Positions 1-10,762 are shown, counted from the stretch's first letter. The stretch is DNA of 52,611 nucleotides from Mesotaenium endlicherianum (GCA_009602735.1 WELA01012345.1:350003-402613); one strand, 5' to 3'. Notes: generated by a model from the sequence alone, not told the origin. Numbers and translations: made by a program.

Positions 1-968
1 CCAGGTAATAGACCAATCCTATGATCTACTTCCCTTTTAGGGGGTAGTCCTGGAGGCATGTTAAACACATCAGTGTACTGGGCAACAATTTTTGCAGCAC
101 TAGGGTGTTCCGGAGGGCTTACCTTTTTCTCAACCACTTCTTCAAGTTGAGGAGGTACCTCTCTTAGCAGCAGACAGAACATTCTGTCCTCCTTCTGGTT
201 CCAGCTTTTGACGAACTCCATTGCATTCAGCAACTTGCATCCTTCTGGAAGCCTCTTCTTTTCCTTCATTTGCCATCCACACAGGACAAGAGGAAGAGCA
301 CTGGTGGGTGCCAAGTCAGTCTGCCCATCACTGGCTCCTCTCACTTTAACTGTACCTCTGCTCCAACACACTTCAGCTTGATGTCTATTAAGCCAGGACC
401 TGCCTAGCACGAGATCATAAAAGCCAGTGTTGAGTACCTCAAATGTAAGCGTTTCAGTTAGAACTGCAATGCCAGAACCTAACTGGACCTCAATAGGCTT
501 GGTTATAATTCCTCCCGGGATACTTGAGGCATCTTCAAGAAATATTTTTCTATTCCCTTGGGTGACAGTAGGCAGCCTTAGCCGCTTAACTAAGTCCTTG
601 TGAATAAAAGTATGTGACGCCCCTCCGTCAACAAATGCCCTCACCTTCCTACCTGCAATCATGCAATGCAGTAGGATAGGGGGGACTGTCTTTTCCTGAC
701 TTTCGCATTGTTCTCCTGACGTAGCAAAGAAATGTTGGACATCAGGTGGAACAAGAGCATCCAGAGTGTGCACTCTCTGGACGTCTATATTACTGATGGT
801 CTCCTTTATCTGTTTGTCAGGCATGCATAGTGAATCCAGTTCAGCAGGACCCATAATACCTGCTACGAGGGCAGCTAGTGACGACTCACTATCTCTAGCA
901 TCCTCACAGTCAGTAGACTGGATTACTGACTGTTGCTGTCTTTTAAAGGCTGGTCTTTTCTCTCGACC
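1..968 (-). CDS. pol: protease and start of reverse transcriptase, A-I (partial)
   Basis: Pol reading frame, -1 relative to gag and open from 968 to the window edge. An N-terminal segment of about 100 residues is followed by a retropepsin-like aspartic protease that would cut the polyprotein. Its active-site loop reads FVDGGASHTFI, so the usual DS/TG triad is DGG here. The flap and hydrophobic strand around LVLGRSWLN match the gypsy protease fold. The frame then enters the PR-RT linker with PPGLPPKREVDHRI, the typical start of the reverse transcriptase domain, and is cut by the end of the window. Whether DGG keeps activity is uncertain; Ser to Gly at this place would be unusual. Confidence 0.82.
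907..947 (-). promoter_or_regulatory. -1 ribosomal frameshift signal at gag/pol of A-I
   Basis: In the gag frame the coding strand reads T TTA AAA (947-941), a heptamer of the X XXY YYZ type. After an 8-nt spacer (940-933) comes a perfect 9-bp stem, CAGTCAGTA (932-924) with TACTGACTG (915-907), around an 8-nt loop. The gag stop falls within it. Protease is read in exactly the -1 frame relative to gag. Slippery site, spacer, stem and frame change all agree; activity is inferred. Confidence 0.75.
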
Positions 969-2401
969 TTAGGCAGGTGCTTGACCGGACACTGTTCTCT
1001 GTAGTGGCCTTTCTGCTGACAATGGTAGCAAGTAGATTTTGCTGAGGCTGGTCTCGGCTTAGTCCTACCACCACCCCTTCCATAGCCACCTCGAGAGGGA
1101 CCACCTCTACCTCTAGACTGAATAGCATTGTACTCATACTCATATTCATCACCCTGATTATCCTCAGCCTGGTCTCCTTCAACTGCATTGTAGGAACCGT
1201 GGGGCTTTTTGACAATCTTAGACACCAAAGCGTTACTCTGGCGCTTGTGATTGAACTGCTGCTGATCCCAGGCGTCAGCATCCTGGATCAAGTCAGCCAG
1301 TTTCTCATACTTTTTCTCAGCAAAATGACCAGAGACCTCGGATTTCAAGCCATACCTGAAGTATGCTATCCTATACCGTTCTGGCAAATCAGGCTGCTTC
1401 ATCATGTTCTCTTGGAACTTTTGAGCAAACTCAGCAACTGAAGTGGTCTGCTTCAGTGTCAGGGAGATCATCGCATAGATAGCTTTCTCCTGCTGGTTGA
1501 TGACATCAAACTTCTCATGCAACTTCTCGACAAACTCTACCCACGTAGGGTCACCGAGTTGCCGAGCCTTACGCTCTTCCTTCCAGTAAAGCCACCAGTC
1601 TGCGGCACTGCCTTTCAGTAGCGCACCGGTGTGCCTGACCTTCTCGTAATCTTGCAGTTCTGGGTAGTTCTCCAGCCACTGCTCAACATCCGCGAGAAAC
1701 TTGATCAGGTAATATTTTCTGTTTCCCTCAGGATCATAGTCCTGGGGAGGTTTCGGCTTGGGCTTACTAGGCCCTCGGCCACCACCACTAGTGGTGTGAG
1801 ACCCCAGTTGGTCTCTGTCCCGGAGTAGGGACATTATGATTCTTTTGTCCTCCTGCTGGGACTGATACATGGTCGCCATTTGCGACTGCATCTGAACGAA
1901 CAATGCTCCCAAGTCTACATTTTGGGGTGGTAGATTAGCAAATGCAGCAGCAGCATTGGCATCTACTCGCTGAGTAGTGTCCTCAACAATCCCTCTTGCT
2001 CCTGCAGCAGCAATTCCTGCCGCATTCAGCCGGTCACGTATTTGACCTAGGGGTACATTGAGTTGTACGGCAGGAGGTGGGTTCAGAACATTGGCCCTTG
2101 ATGCCATAAGTTCTTCAACAGTGCGCTCGTCAGCTGGCTGTCCTTCCCTCCTTTGTATATCTTCAGCGGCCTTTGCTACTTGTTCAGCTTCTAGTCTGGC
2201 TATCTCCTCCTCAGCTTGCTGAGCTGCGACTGAGGCAATAGCAGCTGCCTCATCTGCAGCCTCCCTAGCTGCAGTATCCGCTACTGCTTCCGAATAGGTA
2301 CGGTTTCCCGCTACATGGCTTTCCGCCTGGTTTTCGACATTCTCGTTATCCTGGTTCTCCATGTCTCGGGAGTTGCTAGTTTGAGACCTTGTCCTTACCA
2401 T
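923..2401 (-). CDS. gag: gag polyprotein of A-I
   Basis: A 492-residue gag protein, which would form the virus-like particle and bind element RNA. Residues 1-120 are Ala/Glu-rich and probably coiled coil. A retrotransposon-gag type domain follows at about 225-385, with conserved WW/W positions (ADWWLYW). A Gly/Arg-rich stretch precedes one zinc knuckle, CYHCQQKGHYREQC, fitting CX2CX4HX4C near the C-terminus. The frame is open with no internal stop. The start is the first ATG about 20 bases after the primer-binding site. The stop TAA lies inside the hairpin of a predicted -1 frameshift signal, and protease follows in the -1 frame. No damage is visible, so this gag may still be functional. Confidence 0.9.
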   Translation of the reverse strand: MVRTRSQTSNSRDMENQDNENVENQAESHVAGNRTYSEAVADTAAREAADEAAAIASVAAQQAEEEIARLEAEQVAKAAEDIQRREGQPADERTVEELMASRANVLNPPPAVQLNVPLGQIRDRLNAAGIAAAGARGIVEDTTQRVDANAAAAFANLPPQNVDLGALFVQMQSQMATMYQSQQEDKRIIMSLLRDRDQLGSHTTSGGGRGPSKPKPKPPQDYDPEGNRKYYLIKFLADVEQWLENYPELQDYEKVRHTGALLKGSAADWWLYWKEERKARQLGDPTWVEFVEKLHEKFDVINQQEKAIYAMISLTLKQTTSVAEFAQKFQENMMKQPDLPERYRIAYFRYGLKSEVSGHFAEKKYEKLADLIQDADAWDQQQFNHKRQSNALVSKIVKKPHGSYNAVEGDQAEDNQGDEYEYEYNAIQSRGRGGPSRGGYGRGGGRTKPRPASAKSTCYHCQQKGHYREQCPVKHLPKVERKDQPLKDSNSQ

Positions 2402-2422
2402 ACAAAGAAGACTGTGATAACT

Positions 2423-2434
2423 GCTCCGATACCA
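2423..2434 (-). other. primer-binding site of A-I
   Basis: The minus strand reads TGGTATCGGAGC one base after the LTR end. It differs by one base from TGGTATCAGAGC, the usual site complementary to the 3' end of plant initiator tRNA-Met, so that tRNA is the probable primer. Confidence 0.82.
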
Positions 2435-2435
2435 C

Positions 2436-3180
2436 TGAAATGAATCGACTTACCAAATAGGCGATTAACAATTAATAAAGATCTTTATATCAGCAAGTAA
2501 TCTTTATGGTATTTCCGTTAACTAGTTAAACGGCAAAGGACAATACACTAGCAGGGAATAATACTCGTAAGTCAAATGCGAGTAAACTAGCATCAATAAT
2601 GCAAATCAGTAAACTCATACATAAGCAAGGTTAGAAGACAGTGCGTATCAATGGCTTCTCGCCTTGGATTCAGATCTCTCTCAGTAAGCTGTACAAGAGA
2701 GTTGGCCTCGTTTCCGAATGCCGAACTCGAGAGCAATGCCTAGCATATGTACATGGAATGAGTTTACTGTTCAACGGTCAGTGCGATGGCACCGCCTACC
2801 CGGGAGTTAACCACGTTGGTAGGACCTCGGTTAACCAAATCCACCGCCATCTCCCATCATCCCGAATAGCCATCCATCATGGGGATGTCATCTGGCCATT
2901 CATCTAGCAGGTGGTACTTAGATGCATATCAAGGCAGTTCGCTGCTACCGAGCACGGAAGTCAGCTGGCTATCAAAGAATGTGTCAGCAAGCTGACTTTA
3001 GTTGACTTCAGCCTGCTGCTTTTGGCCGAGTCATTAAACTGATAATTATGTAAAGTCCAGCAGACTGATTATTAACTAAAGTTCAGCAGACTGACTACTA
3101 ACTAAAGTTTAGCAGGCTGAACTAAATTAACTATTACGTTTAAATGAATATTATATCTACTAATATACTGATTCATTACA
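2436..3180 (-). repeat. 5' LTR of element A-I
   Basis: On the minus strand the repeat begins TGTAATGAATCAG and ends ATTTCA, giving the canonical TG...CA ends, and is 745 bp long. The same ends are present in the plus-strand LTR at 19172-19882. The interior is AT-rich with copies of a short motif related to CAGCAGGCTGAA. One base separates its 3' end from the primer-binding site. Confidence 0.88.
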
Positions 3181-6100
3181 ACAGCGAAGGTAGATACGAC
3201 CACAAGTAACTGTCTTCAATCAAGCCTGCAAGTTAAGAAGCTATGCTGGACGGATCAGGTGAAGGAGATGTACCTTGTTTCGGTGGCCCTGGCCGAGTCA
3301 TCAGATGGAGCAAGCGTGAATCCTAACAGCCTGGGCAAATGTACATCGCCGGAGGAGCAAGTAGTGGTGTCTGATCCCCTTGCCCAGAAGGAGCAGAGCC
3401 CAACTGCTCAAGAGAAGAAGCCTGCTGCGATGCCTGTCCAAATTAAGGGGCCGTTGGAGGAGTTCAAGTGCGTAATTCTTGAGGAGCTACTTGCAGGATT
3501 ACCTCCACAGAGAGTTATGGAGCACAAGATCGAGTTAAAACTAGGGAGCAAGCCACCAGTGAGACCCGCCTATCGACAATCGTTTGCGAAATTGGATGAG
3601 TTGAAAAAGCAGTTGACGGAGTTATTGGAGAAGGGATTTGTCCGACCTAGCGAGTCTCCATTTGCAGCGCCAGTCTTATTTGTGAAGAAGAAGGATGGGA
3701 CTTTGAGGATATGTGTCGACTATTAAGCACTCAACAAGATCACCATCAAGAACAGGTATCCACTTCCATGAATGGACGAGTTGATTGACAGGCTTGTCGG
3801 GGCAAAGTATTTCTCGAAGATCGATTTGAGGAGTGGCTATCACCAGTTACGGATTGCGGAAGGAGACGTTCAGAAGACTGCTTTCAGGATTCGCTATGGT
3901 TTATTCGAGTTCATAGTCATGCCTTTTGGGTTGACTAATGCACCTGCTACATTCATGAGACTCACGACGAGTATCTTCAGACCCTACTTGGACCAGTTTG
4001 TGGTGGTATTTTTGGACAACATCTTGATCTACTCGAAGACCTTGGAGGAGCATGTGGAGCATTTGAGGAAGGTGTTGAAGGTCTTGAGAGATCAGAAGCT
4101 ATATGGGAAGATGAGCAAGTGCGACTTCTGTCTCAAGGAGGTCGAGTTTCTTGGGCACATAGTGGGGGCTGAAGGAGTCAAGGAGGAGCAGAAGAAGGTG
4201 CAAGCAGTCAAAGATTGGCCGGTACCTGCTGATATTCATCAACTCAGGAGCTTCCTCGGCATGGCAATTTATTATTGACGTTTCATTGAAGGATTTGCCA
4301 AGGTGTGTGCACCAATCACGGACATGTTAAAGAAGCAGGAGAAGTGGCTATGAGGTGACAAGGAGCAGCAAGCTTCTGAGAACATTAAGGAGCTGTTGAC
4401 ACAGGCACCTATGTTGGCAATTGCCAGTCCAGAGCTTCCTTTTACCATCATCACGGACGCATCAAATTTTGCAGCGGGAGCCATTTTTCTCGAGGACCAA
4501 GGCAAGGAATTGCAACCTGTGGCATATGAGAGCAAGAAGTTGAGACCTGCCGAGCAGAATTATGCAGCACACGAGCGGGAGATGTTGGCTATTATCCAGG
4601 CTTTGAAGATTTGGCGATGTTATGTGGAAGGACAAAAGGTGTTCATCAAGACCGACCACAAGAGCTTGGAGAAATTTATGACGCAGCCAATGTTGACACC
4701 AAGACAGGCAAGGTGGATGGAGTTTTTGCAATAGTTCGTCCACAAGATTGAGTACTTACCTGGGAAGATCAACCCTGCAGACGCTTTATCCAGGAGGTGT
4801 GACCTTGCAGCTGTCTTAGTCATCAAGGCGAGCATGGACTTCAAGGAGAAGCTTAAGAGAGGTCATGAGGAGGACCCAGAGTTTGCTGATGGTGGAGCAG
4901 CTGAGTCGAGCTCGAGTATGCAGAAGAAGGACGGCATATGGTATTATGTTGATTCCAAGAGAGGGGTGGTACCTGACATCAAGGAGCTACGCGACCTACT
5001 ACTTGCGGAGCATCATGATTGCTTATATGTTGGACACTTTGGAAGCGAGAAGACGGCAAGCGTGCTGAAACGGGAGTACTATTGGAGAAATATGGACAAG
5101 GACATCGAGGAGTGGATCAGGAGTTGCGATGCGTGCCAAAGAAACAAGACACCAAATCAAAAGAAGGGAGGTACATTGCAGCCCCTACCTGTTCCAGAGT
5201 ATCCTTGGAAGCAAATTGTTATGCACTTCATCACATCTTTACCAGTGAGTGGTCAAGGGCACGATGCAGTTTGGGTTGTGTCTCACCGGCTCAGCAAGAT
5301 GGCTCACTTCATTCCCATGAAGGAGACTTCTACGGCAGCAGATGAGGCACGACTATTCTTTGATCATATATTCAGGCTACATGGGTTGCCGAAGGTGATT
5401 GTTTCAGATTGGGATCTAAGGTTTACTAGCAACTATTGGCGGTCATTGTTTACTTTGATAGGGACCAAGCTGAGTATGAGCACTTCCTATCATCCTCAGA
5501 CCGACGGGCAGAGTGAGAGGCTCAACAGAACTCTGCAAGAGGTACTCAGGAGTTTCACTATGGAGGACCCTTCAGAGTGGGACAAGAAGCTACCAGGGTT
5601 GGAGTTTGCCTACCACAACAGCATGCGGGGATCGACCAAGCAATCACCATTCGCTATGGTTTATGGGAGAGAAGTATATCATCCAGGGAACATCTTGTTG
5701 GAGAAGGCCAAGGAGACTCAGGTTCCTACTACACAAGCGTTTATGGAGCAGATGGCGAAGACTTGGGACACGGCGAAGACGTGTATTCGGGAGGCACAGG
5801 AGGAACAGGTCAAGTATGCTAATAAGCATTGGAGGGAAGTGACATTCCATATAGGCGACAAAGTACTCTTGTCAACAGAGAACCTACCTTTCACAGGCAA
5901 GAGGAAACTGCGGGCACGGTTTACAGGTCCCTTTGTGGTGCTCAAGCAGGTTAATCCGGTGATCAACAAGTTGGAACTTCCTTCAAGCTGGCGTATCCAT
6001 GATGTATTCCATGTCAGTTGTTTGCGACCATACGATGATCCAAATGAAGGACATCCACGACGACTACCTACACCCCCACCACCGATCCAGATCGATGATG

Positions 6101-6321
6101 TATTGGAGTATGAAGTGGAGGCGATTGTCGGCGATCGACGAGTCAAGCGAGGTCAACGACCTGTTCAAGAGTATCTGGTCAAGTGGAAAGGCTACCATGC
6201 GGGCGACAACACTTGGGAGCCGGAGGCCAACTTGACTCATTGTAAGAGTAAGTTGAGGCGTTATTTGCAGAATGCGTCGAGGACGTCGCATCTTGAGGAG
6301 GGGAATAGTGTAAGGTCATAG
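3181..6321 (+). pseudogene. pol: pol of element B: RT, RNase H, integrase, chromodomain
   Basis: One reading frame runs the whole 3.14 kb without a frameshift. The start of RT ([25 protein letters not shown]), the RT palm (3772-4278), RNase H (TDASNFAAGAI, KTDHKSLEKF) and integrase follow in order. Integrase has the H-H-C-C zinc module (CDACQRNK) and a catalytic core, and the C-terminal chromodomain holds YLVKWKGY and NTWEPE. Stops lie at 3724 (TAA), 3769, 4276 and 4351 (TGA) and 4732 (TAG). Catalytic damage is visible: RT box FLDN instead of FLDD, first integrase Asp replaced by His (VMHFI), and SDWD in place of the common SDRD. Most changes look like C-to-T or G-to-A, as expected from deamination of methylated cytosine. 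Chromodomains are known to steer integration to marked chromatin. Confidence 0.88.
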
Positions 6322-7047
6322 GTATATAAAGTGCATTTTTGAGTTTCATAAAAGTATGTTTTGATTGCATAGAAGCGTAGAGTGCATTTTTGTGATCATT
6401 TTTGATAGAAAGTTCATCGAATTTGGTCAAGTATTAAGAGAGTTATGGATTTCCGAAGTTTGATTAGTTTTGAGGTCGGTTGACGACTGTCCTTAATTTG
6501 CGGTGAGCGCAACCGCCGGATTGACCGACAGCGTCGAGCGATCTGGCCCGTTAGAGTGAACTCGAACCTTCACGTAAGTTCGGCTGACGCGGAGTGCCGA
6601 CTAGGTCGATTTACCTAGAAGTTTCAGTTTAGCCTAGCGCGCCTAAGATAGAATATTCTTGTAATGTCGATGCATGTATGCGGACGTCAATTTGACCCGA
6701 CACGTCAGATGAGATTGATCTGGTCTACTCACAAATATTCTGGAAGGGACAAATTGACAAACACCTAGGAAAATCCCGTAGCTTCTTCCTAGAGAGGCAA
6801 AAAACTTTAAATAGGCATAACTTCTTTGTTTCTTATCACTTTTCACTTCTGTAAATTTCTACGGGTTTGTAATGACAAAGCCTTTAATCCTACATCATTT
6901 GTGAGCAGTTTCTTGCTAGTCATAATGTCAAGTAATTTTCCTAAGCTTTCTTAGTGGAATGCCGCTGCACTCTTTGGTATGATTGCAACTAGTTCTTTTC
7001 CTCGTGAGTCACTACGCTTTCACTAGGGCACTCAGTCCCTTTCGATC
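6309..7047 (+). repeat. probable 3' LTR of element B
   Basis: A purine-rich tract (GAGGAGGGGAATAG, ending at 6308) follows the chromodomain and is followed by TGTAAGGTCATAG. A matching CA end lies near 7047, just before sequence that aligns with a family D LTR. The pol stop falls a few bases inside. There is no second copy in the window, so ends are inferred from TG...CA and context. TATATAAA at 6322 and TTTAAATAGG near 6806 are TATA-like. Confidence 0.5.
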
Positions 7048-7463
7048 ACCAAATTATAGCCTCAGTGGTGCACTTATACAATGCAAATGCAGGACTCATA
7101 TAGGCTGAGGGGCTCGCGGATTTGTGCGCAGTAAGCTAAGTGTCTTAGGGTCACAAATGGTTAACAATGTCACCTTTGGGCCCATTGAGTCACAAGTTGG
7201 CCATTTGGTGTGGTTTTGCTAGGGGCCAAAAGGGGATGCGGACTAGGTCGCGCCTATCTCGCTCGGTACTTAAGCAAACGACGCGAAACTGGTGCCATTT
7301 GGAAGATGCTTTGACGCGGTACACTTTGATGACTTGGAAATCTAGAAAAGGTCAACATATGGATGCATAAAGTCAATGCAAAGTTGGTCTTCCTAGATTG
7401 ATGATTCACACACGTGGAACTTGGTTTTGTACGGCAACCCCGACTCAATAAATCATGAAAGCT
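7048..7463 (-). repeat. diverged fragment of a family D LTR
   Basis: From CCAAATTATAGCCTCAGTGG to AATCATGAAAGC this aligns base by base with 30079-30474, the half of the D LTR next to its TG end, including GGGGCTCGCGGATTTGTGCG. It is clearly more diverged than the D copies at 29-47 kb, so it is an older insertion. No coding content. Confidence 0.75.
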
Positions 7464-8023
7464 AGCCTACTCTATGATGATAAGGAAAATAGTACAAGTT
7501 GGCCCAGAATCTTCATAACATCCACATATTTGCTCCAAATTTGAAAACTTTAATGCTAGACAGAGCGCATCAAAGACATCTACAAGGTCACCAAATTTTA
7601 GAGCATTCCAACTTCTAGAGTGTCGTCAAGAGCAGAAGGAGTAGGCCCTCCTCCAAAATTGTGCAGCAACTTCTAAAAATCATGTCCTTCTCTACTCAGT
7701 CAAAATTTGTGAATTTAGTTGCTAAACGGGCGTGCAAAAGTCTTCTACCAGAGCCTTGAGTTGCAAAGCAATCTAAGTTTAGGGCAGGGCACAATGTCAA
7801 AAGGCATATTCTGCCCTATAATGCCACCAGCCTGACCCCCTTGTGTTTCAAGATTTTTATATCTTTGACCATAGCTTCAAATTGAGTGGACTTAGACTTT
7901 AAAGAACCACCTACTTATGGACTACAACAAATTAAATTGATGAAATTAACATGCAGAAACCTATCAGCAGTAGCAATTCTAGTTTTATGTTCAAAAATTG
8001 CGAGAAGAGAAGAGTGTCTAACG
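7464..8023 (-). other. 3' untranslated region of C-III
   Basis: Reverse complement aligns with 24411-25000, the segment between chromodomain and 3' LTR in C-I (shared block: TGCTCCAAATTTGAAAACTTT against a near-identical stretch). No coding potential seen. The polypurine tract and LTR found in C-I are missing here. Confidence 0.72.
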
Positions 8024-9694
8024 TCAATTTTTACTCTTTTTGGTTCTTGCAGGCTGCCTCCAAGGGGTCTTCTGCTGCTTCTTGATGATGGCAAGCTGCC
8101 TCCCTGAAGTCTTTGGGCTTCTAGTGGAGAGACTTGGGGCTAGTCCAAGATGGGGGTTGGCAGCATAGAAGCGTCTCAGCTTTCCCTGAACTTTGTCAAG
8201 GTAGTGCGCCGCCACCCAACTATTCTCTGAATCTGGATACCCTTTCCACTTGATCAAGTATTGCTGCTGTCTCAATATGTCATTTACTTCAAACTTCAAA
8301 TGATCATCAGCTATTATTGGGGCTGTTGGGGTTGTCACTTGTCCTGGGAGCTTGTTGTCCGGTTGCACATATGGCTTGAAGAGGGAAGCATGGAATATGG
8401 GATCGATGTACATAGTCTGGGGAAGTTCTAGCTTGAAAGCAACGAAACTGACTTGCTAGAGAATCTTGAAAGGTCCCAAATACTTGGAAGAGAACTTGCT
8501 GCCGGCATACCTGTTGTTCATAGAAATATTATTGGGTGATAGTAACACGTTGTCACCCACTTTGTACGTAAATTCTCTTTTGGGCCTATTTGCCACACTT
8601 GCACCTGTTGTAGAGCTTTCTTTGCTGCTGCAAGGGCTGCTTCTAATGTCTCCAAAAAATTTGCTGCTGCAGGTAAATCGTCATAGCCAACCGTGAAGCT
8701 TAGTGGCGTGGTCGGATGGAAGCCATAGTCGAGGAAGAATGGGGACTCTTGGGTAGAGGCCTGCGTCGTGTTGTTGTCGGCAAACTCTAAGGGGGTCAAG
8801 TACATGTCCCAATCTTGATCCAGAGTAGACACGTAGGCCTTTAAAGAGGTCGTTAGAGTACAAGTCTAGGCTCTATTTGTCCATCTGGTTGCGGGAGGTA
8901 GGCAGTGGGCATATCCAGCAATGTACCCCAGTTATTGAAGAGATTTTTCTAGAAATGGCTTGTGAATCTTGGATCTCTATCCGACACAATTCTTGATGGT
9001 TGTCCATGCAGTCGAAAGATGTTGTCAAAGATGGGTCTTGCTATTTGGGGTGCTGTAACCTTGGTCGTTGTGGAAATAAAATGAGCCATCTTGGTAAGTC
9101 TGTCCACCACCATTAGTATTGCATCATGACCTTGAGGTGTCACGGGCACGTCCACGATGAGGCTAATTGAGATGTCCATCCATTGCCTCTCAGGGATTGG
9201 TAGTAGTTGGAGGAGTCCTCCCGCCTTTTGTGATGATGGCTTGACTCTTTGGCATGTGTCATAGCTCCTTGGACTTGGTGCAGGATTGCTCCTATTGCAT
9301 GGGAAGATGCATCCGCGATGGCGTGGAAGGGTCAATCCGGGTTTGGACTTGGGAGTGTGAGCATCGGAGATGTCGTCAATCTTTGCTTTAATTGTTGGAA
9401 TGCTTCCTCCTCTTTCTTGGTCCAAACATATGACTTGTTCTTCTTGAGTAATTCTGTGAGGAGGGTTGTTATGTGCAAGTTCCTGTACCAATTGGCAAAT
9501 CCCAAGAATGATTGGAGTTCTTTCTTGGTAGAAGGGGTTGGCCATTCCTCCACCGCCGTAATCTTCTTAGGATCCATCTTGATGCCGTTAGCATTCACGT
9601 GGAGACCTAGGAACTCTACTTTTTGTTTGGCAAACTTGCACTTTGACTCCTTTGCAATTAACTTGTTTTGCTTCAATACTTCAAGGACTTCTTT
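8024..9694 (-). pseudogene. pol: pol remnant of C-III: RT/RNase H, integrase, chromodomain
   Basis: Read from 9694 downward: end of RT and the connection domain (KVEFLGLHVNANG, LQSFLGFANWYRNL), the beginning of RNase H (ADASSHAIGAI), then a direct jump into the integrase zinc module ([11 protein letters not shown]). The catalytic core follows (VVDRLTKMAHF, IVSDRDPRFTSHF), then its second half in another frame (8518-8832), the C-terminal barrel (HASLFKPYVQPDNK) and a chromodomain with YLIKWKGYPDSENSW (8024-8413). Frameshifts and stops separate the parts. About 100 residues of RNase H and the first half of the integrase zinc module are deleted. It joins close to the place used by the deletion in C-I. 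Confidence 0.85.
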
Positions 9695-9890
9695 CAGGGA
9701 AGGTTACGCCGTACGCTCGTACGCTTAGTTTGACTAATACGCAAGTTCACTTAGATCGGAATTCACAAAAATGGACTAGTTTGCTCAATACGCTTAGTAC
9801 GCTAATGTCACAACGGTGTCGACGTTCAATAGCTACAGTGTCAACGTTTAATGTCGGTCCCACGTGTAATATAACAACGTCGTGTTAGAC
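9695..9890. repeat. hAT1 terminal region with iterated CGCTTAG-type motifs
   Basis: Within 120 bp GTACGCTCGTACGCTTAG, CACTTAGATCGG and CTCAATACGCTTAGTACGC occur, variants of one short motif. The same block in hAT2 (47045-47160) keeps them. Iterated subterminal motifs are the usual transposase-binding sites of hAT elements; binding here is inferred. Confidence 0.5.
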
Positions 9891-10000
9891 TGTTTATTTC
9901 GTTCAAAATGGCAGGGTATTTTTTTCAGGCGCTTTTGAAATTTTTCTCTGCTCGCTTTGCGGCGATAAGTCGCGAAAGTCATTTAAAACTTCGTCCAAAA

Positions 10001-10073
10001 GAGGACTTCGGCAGGCGGGATTGAACACCCGCCACTGAGTGCAGGGATAGGATACTACCAAACATGCCATGCA
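10001..10073 (-). other. tRNA-like segment 1 in hAT1
   Basis: On the minus strand TGGCATGTTTGGTAG resembles a Pol III A box and GGTGTTCAATCCCGCC resembles a B box, about 35 bases apart. The T-arm pairing is weak, so this is a tRNA-derived (SINE-like) remnant at best. An equivalent lies at 47350-47422 in hAT2. Confidence 0.35.
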
Positions 10074-10169
10074 CGTTCTTTGTCGTAAATGCTTTTCACG
10101 ACTTTAGGTCAATAAACGTTGCAAAATTGAATAATAGAATAAATAATCACAAAATTCTACTAGTGCTAG

Positions 10170-10245
10170 TTTCGGGCGCCTGCCGACGGGCTTGAACCCC
10201 CCCGCCACCGGCTGCAGTGAGCGACGTCCTACCAATGTTTCATTA
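10170..10245 (-). other. tRNA-like segment 2 in hAT1
   Basis: The minus strand has ATTGGTAGGACGTC followed by GGTTCAAGCCCG, close to A-box and B-box consensus. The counterpart in hAT2 (47510-47582) has GGTTCGAGCCC. Not a functional tRNA gene as far as I can see. Confidence 0.35.
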
Positions 10246-10334
10246 CATAATGCACATGAAATAGCGTTTTCTTTTTCATTAAACATTGAATGTTTCTGCC
10301 TTTTTCATTAACAATTTTGATAACATCAATCATG

Positions 10335-10700
10335 CCAAAGCTGGGAGGACCGCTTTAGCAGAGCTGTTTTTTGTGCTTCCTAACTTATTTATTGGTTGAA
10401 TTTGTTCATTTAGGAGTGTCATTACTTCTTAATCGAGTAGAAGAAGCTTCAATGAAGAGGTATAAATATGATGATAAGTTTTGGCAAGCATGTGCAAGAA
10501 CTAAAAAGTTCTTATAAATGCCACATTTAAAAGTGACTACACTTAGACTTCTAATTATTTTCTTACACTTAGGAGTATCATTGTTTCTTAAACAAGTAAA
10601 ATAAGCTTCATAAAGAAGCAGATACATGATTCAAACTCTTAGCAAGCGTGCATGAGAGGTTAGAGGTAATCCATATCATGTAAATCATTCACACAAAGTG
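10335..10700. repeat. duplicated block in the hAT1 3' region
   Basis: Two imperfect copies around GGAGTGTCATTACTTCTTAA (10411) and GGAGTATCATTGTTTCTTAA (10571), each followed by GTAGAAGAAGCTTCA-like sequence and AGCAAGCATG/AGCAAGCGTG. The same duplicated block is present in hAT2 at 47677-48130. Non-coding. Confidence 0.6.
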
Positions 10701-10762
10701 CAACATTGCATGAAGTCATAGCGCACCAAATACTAATTTCATTTTCTCAACTTTCATTTTCC

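Larger units (their letters stand above)
1..3180 (-). mobile_element. Ty3/gypsy retrotransposon A-I, 5' part
   Basis: On the minus strand this reads 5' LTR, primer-binding site, gag, aspartic protease and the start of reverse transcriptase, then leaves the window at base 1. The order LTR-gag-PR-RT is that of LTR retrotransposons; the gag type and the PR-RT linker suggest Ty3/gypsy. The LTR abuts the open pol frame of element B at 3181, so A-I probably inserted into B; the other flank is outside the window. A second, deleted member of the family (A-II) lies at 19172-28544 and confirms the LTR ends. Confidence 0.88.
3181..7047 (+). mobile_element. Ty3/gypsy chromovirus B, 5'-truncated
   Basis: Plus-strand pol from the PR-RT linker to a C-terminal chromodomain, followed by a purine-rich tract and a probable 3' LTR. 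The gag, protease and 5' LTR are cut off by the A-I LTR at 3180. The integrase followed by a chromodomain places it among the chromoviruses. It is clearly inactive: five stops, and mutated catalytic residues in both RT and integrase. Confidence 0.85.
7464..9694 (-). mobile_element. family C gypsy element C-III, 3' part with internal deletion
   Basis: Minus-strand relative of C-I (20206-25679). It holds the 3' untranslated region, chromodomain, integrase and a piece of RT/RNase H. It lacks LTRs in the window: one end stops before the polypurine tract and the other is broken at 9694 where hAT1 starts. The RNase H to integrase zinc region is deleted. Confidence 0.82.

Noticed and set aside
3259-4278. 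Two separate host genes in element B
   Set aside because: Both frames are parts of one RT domain, split only by stop codons in the same frame.
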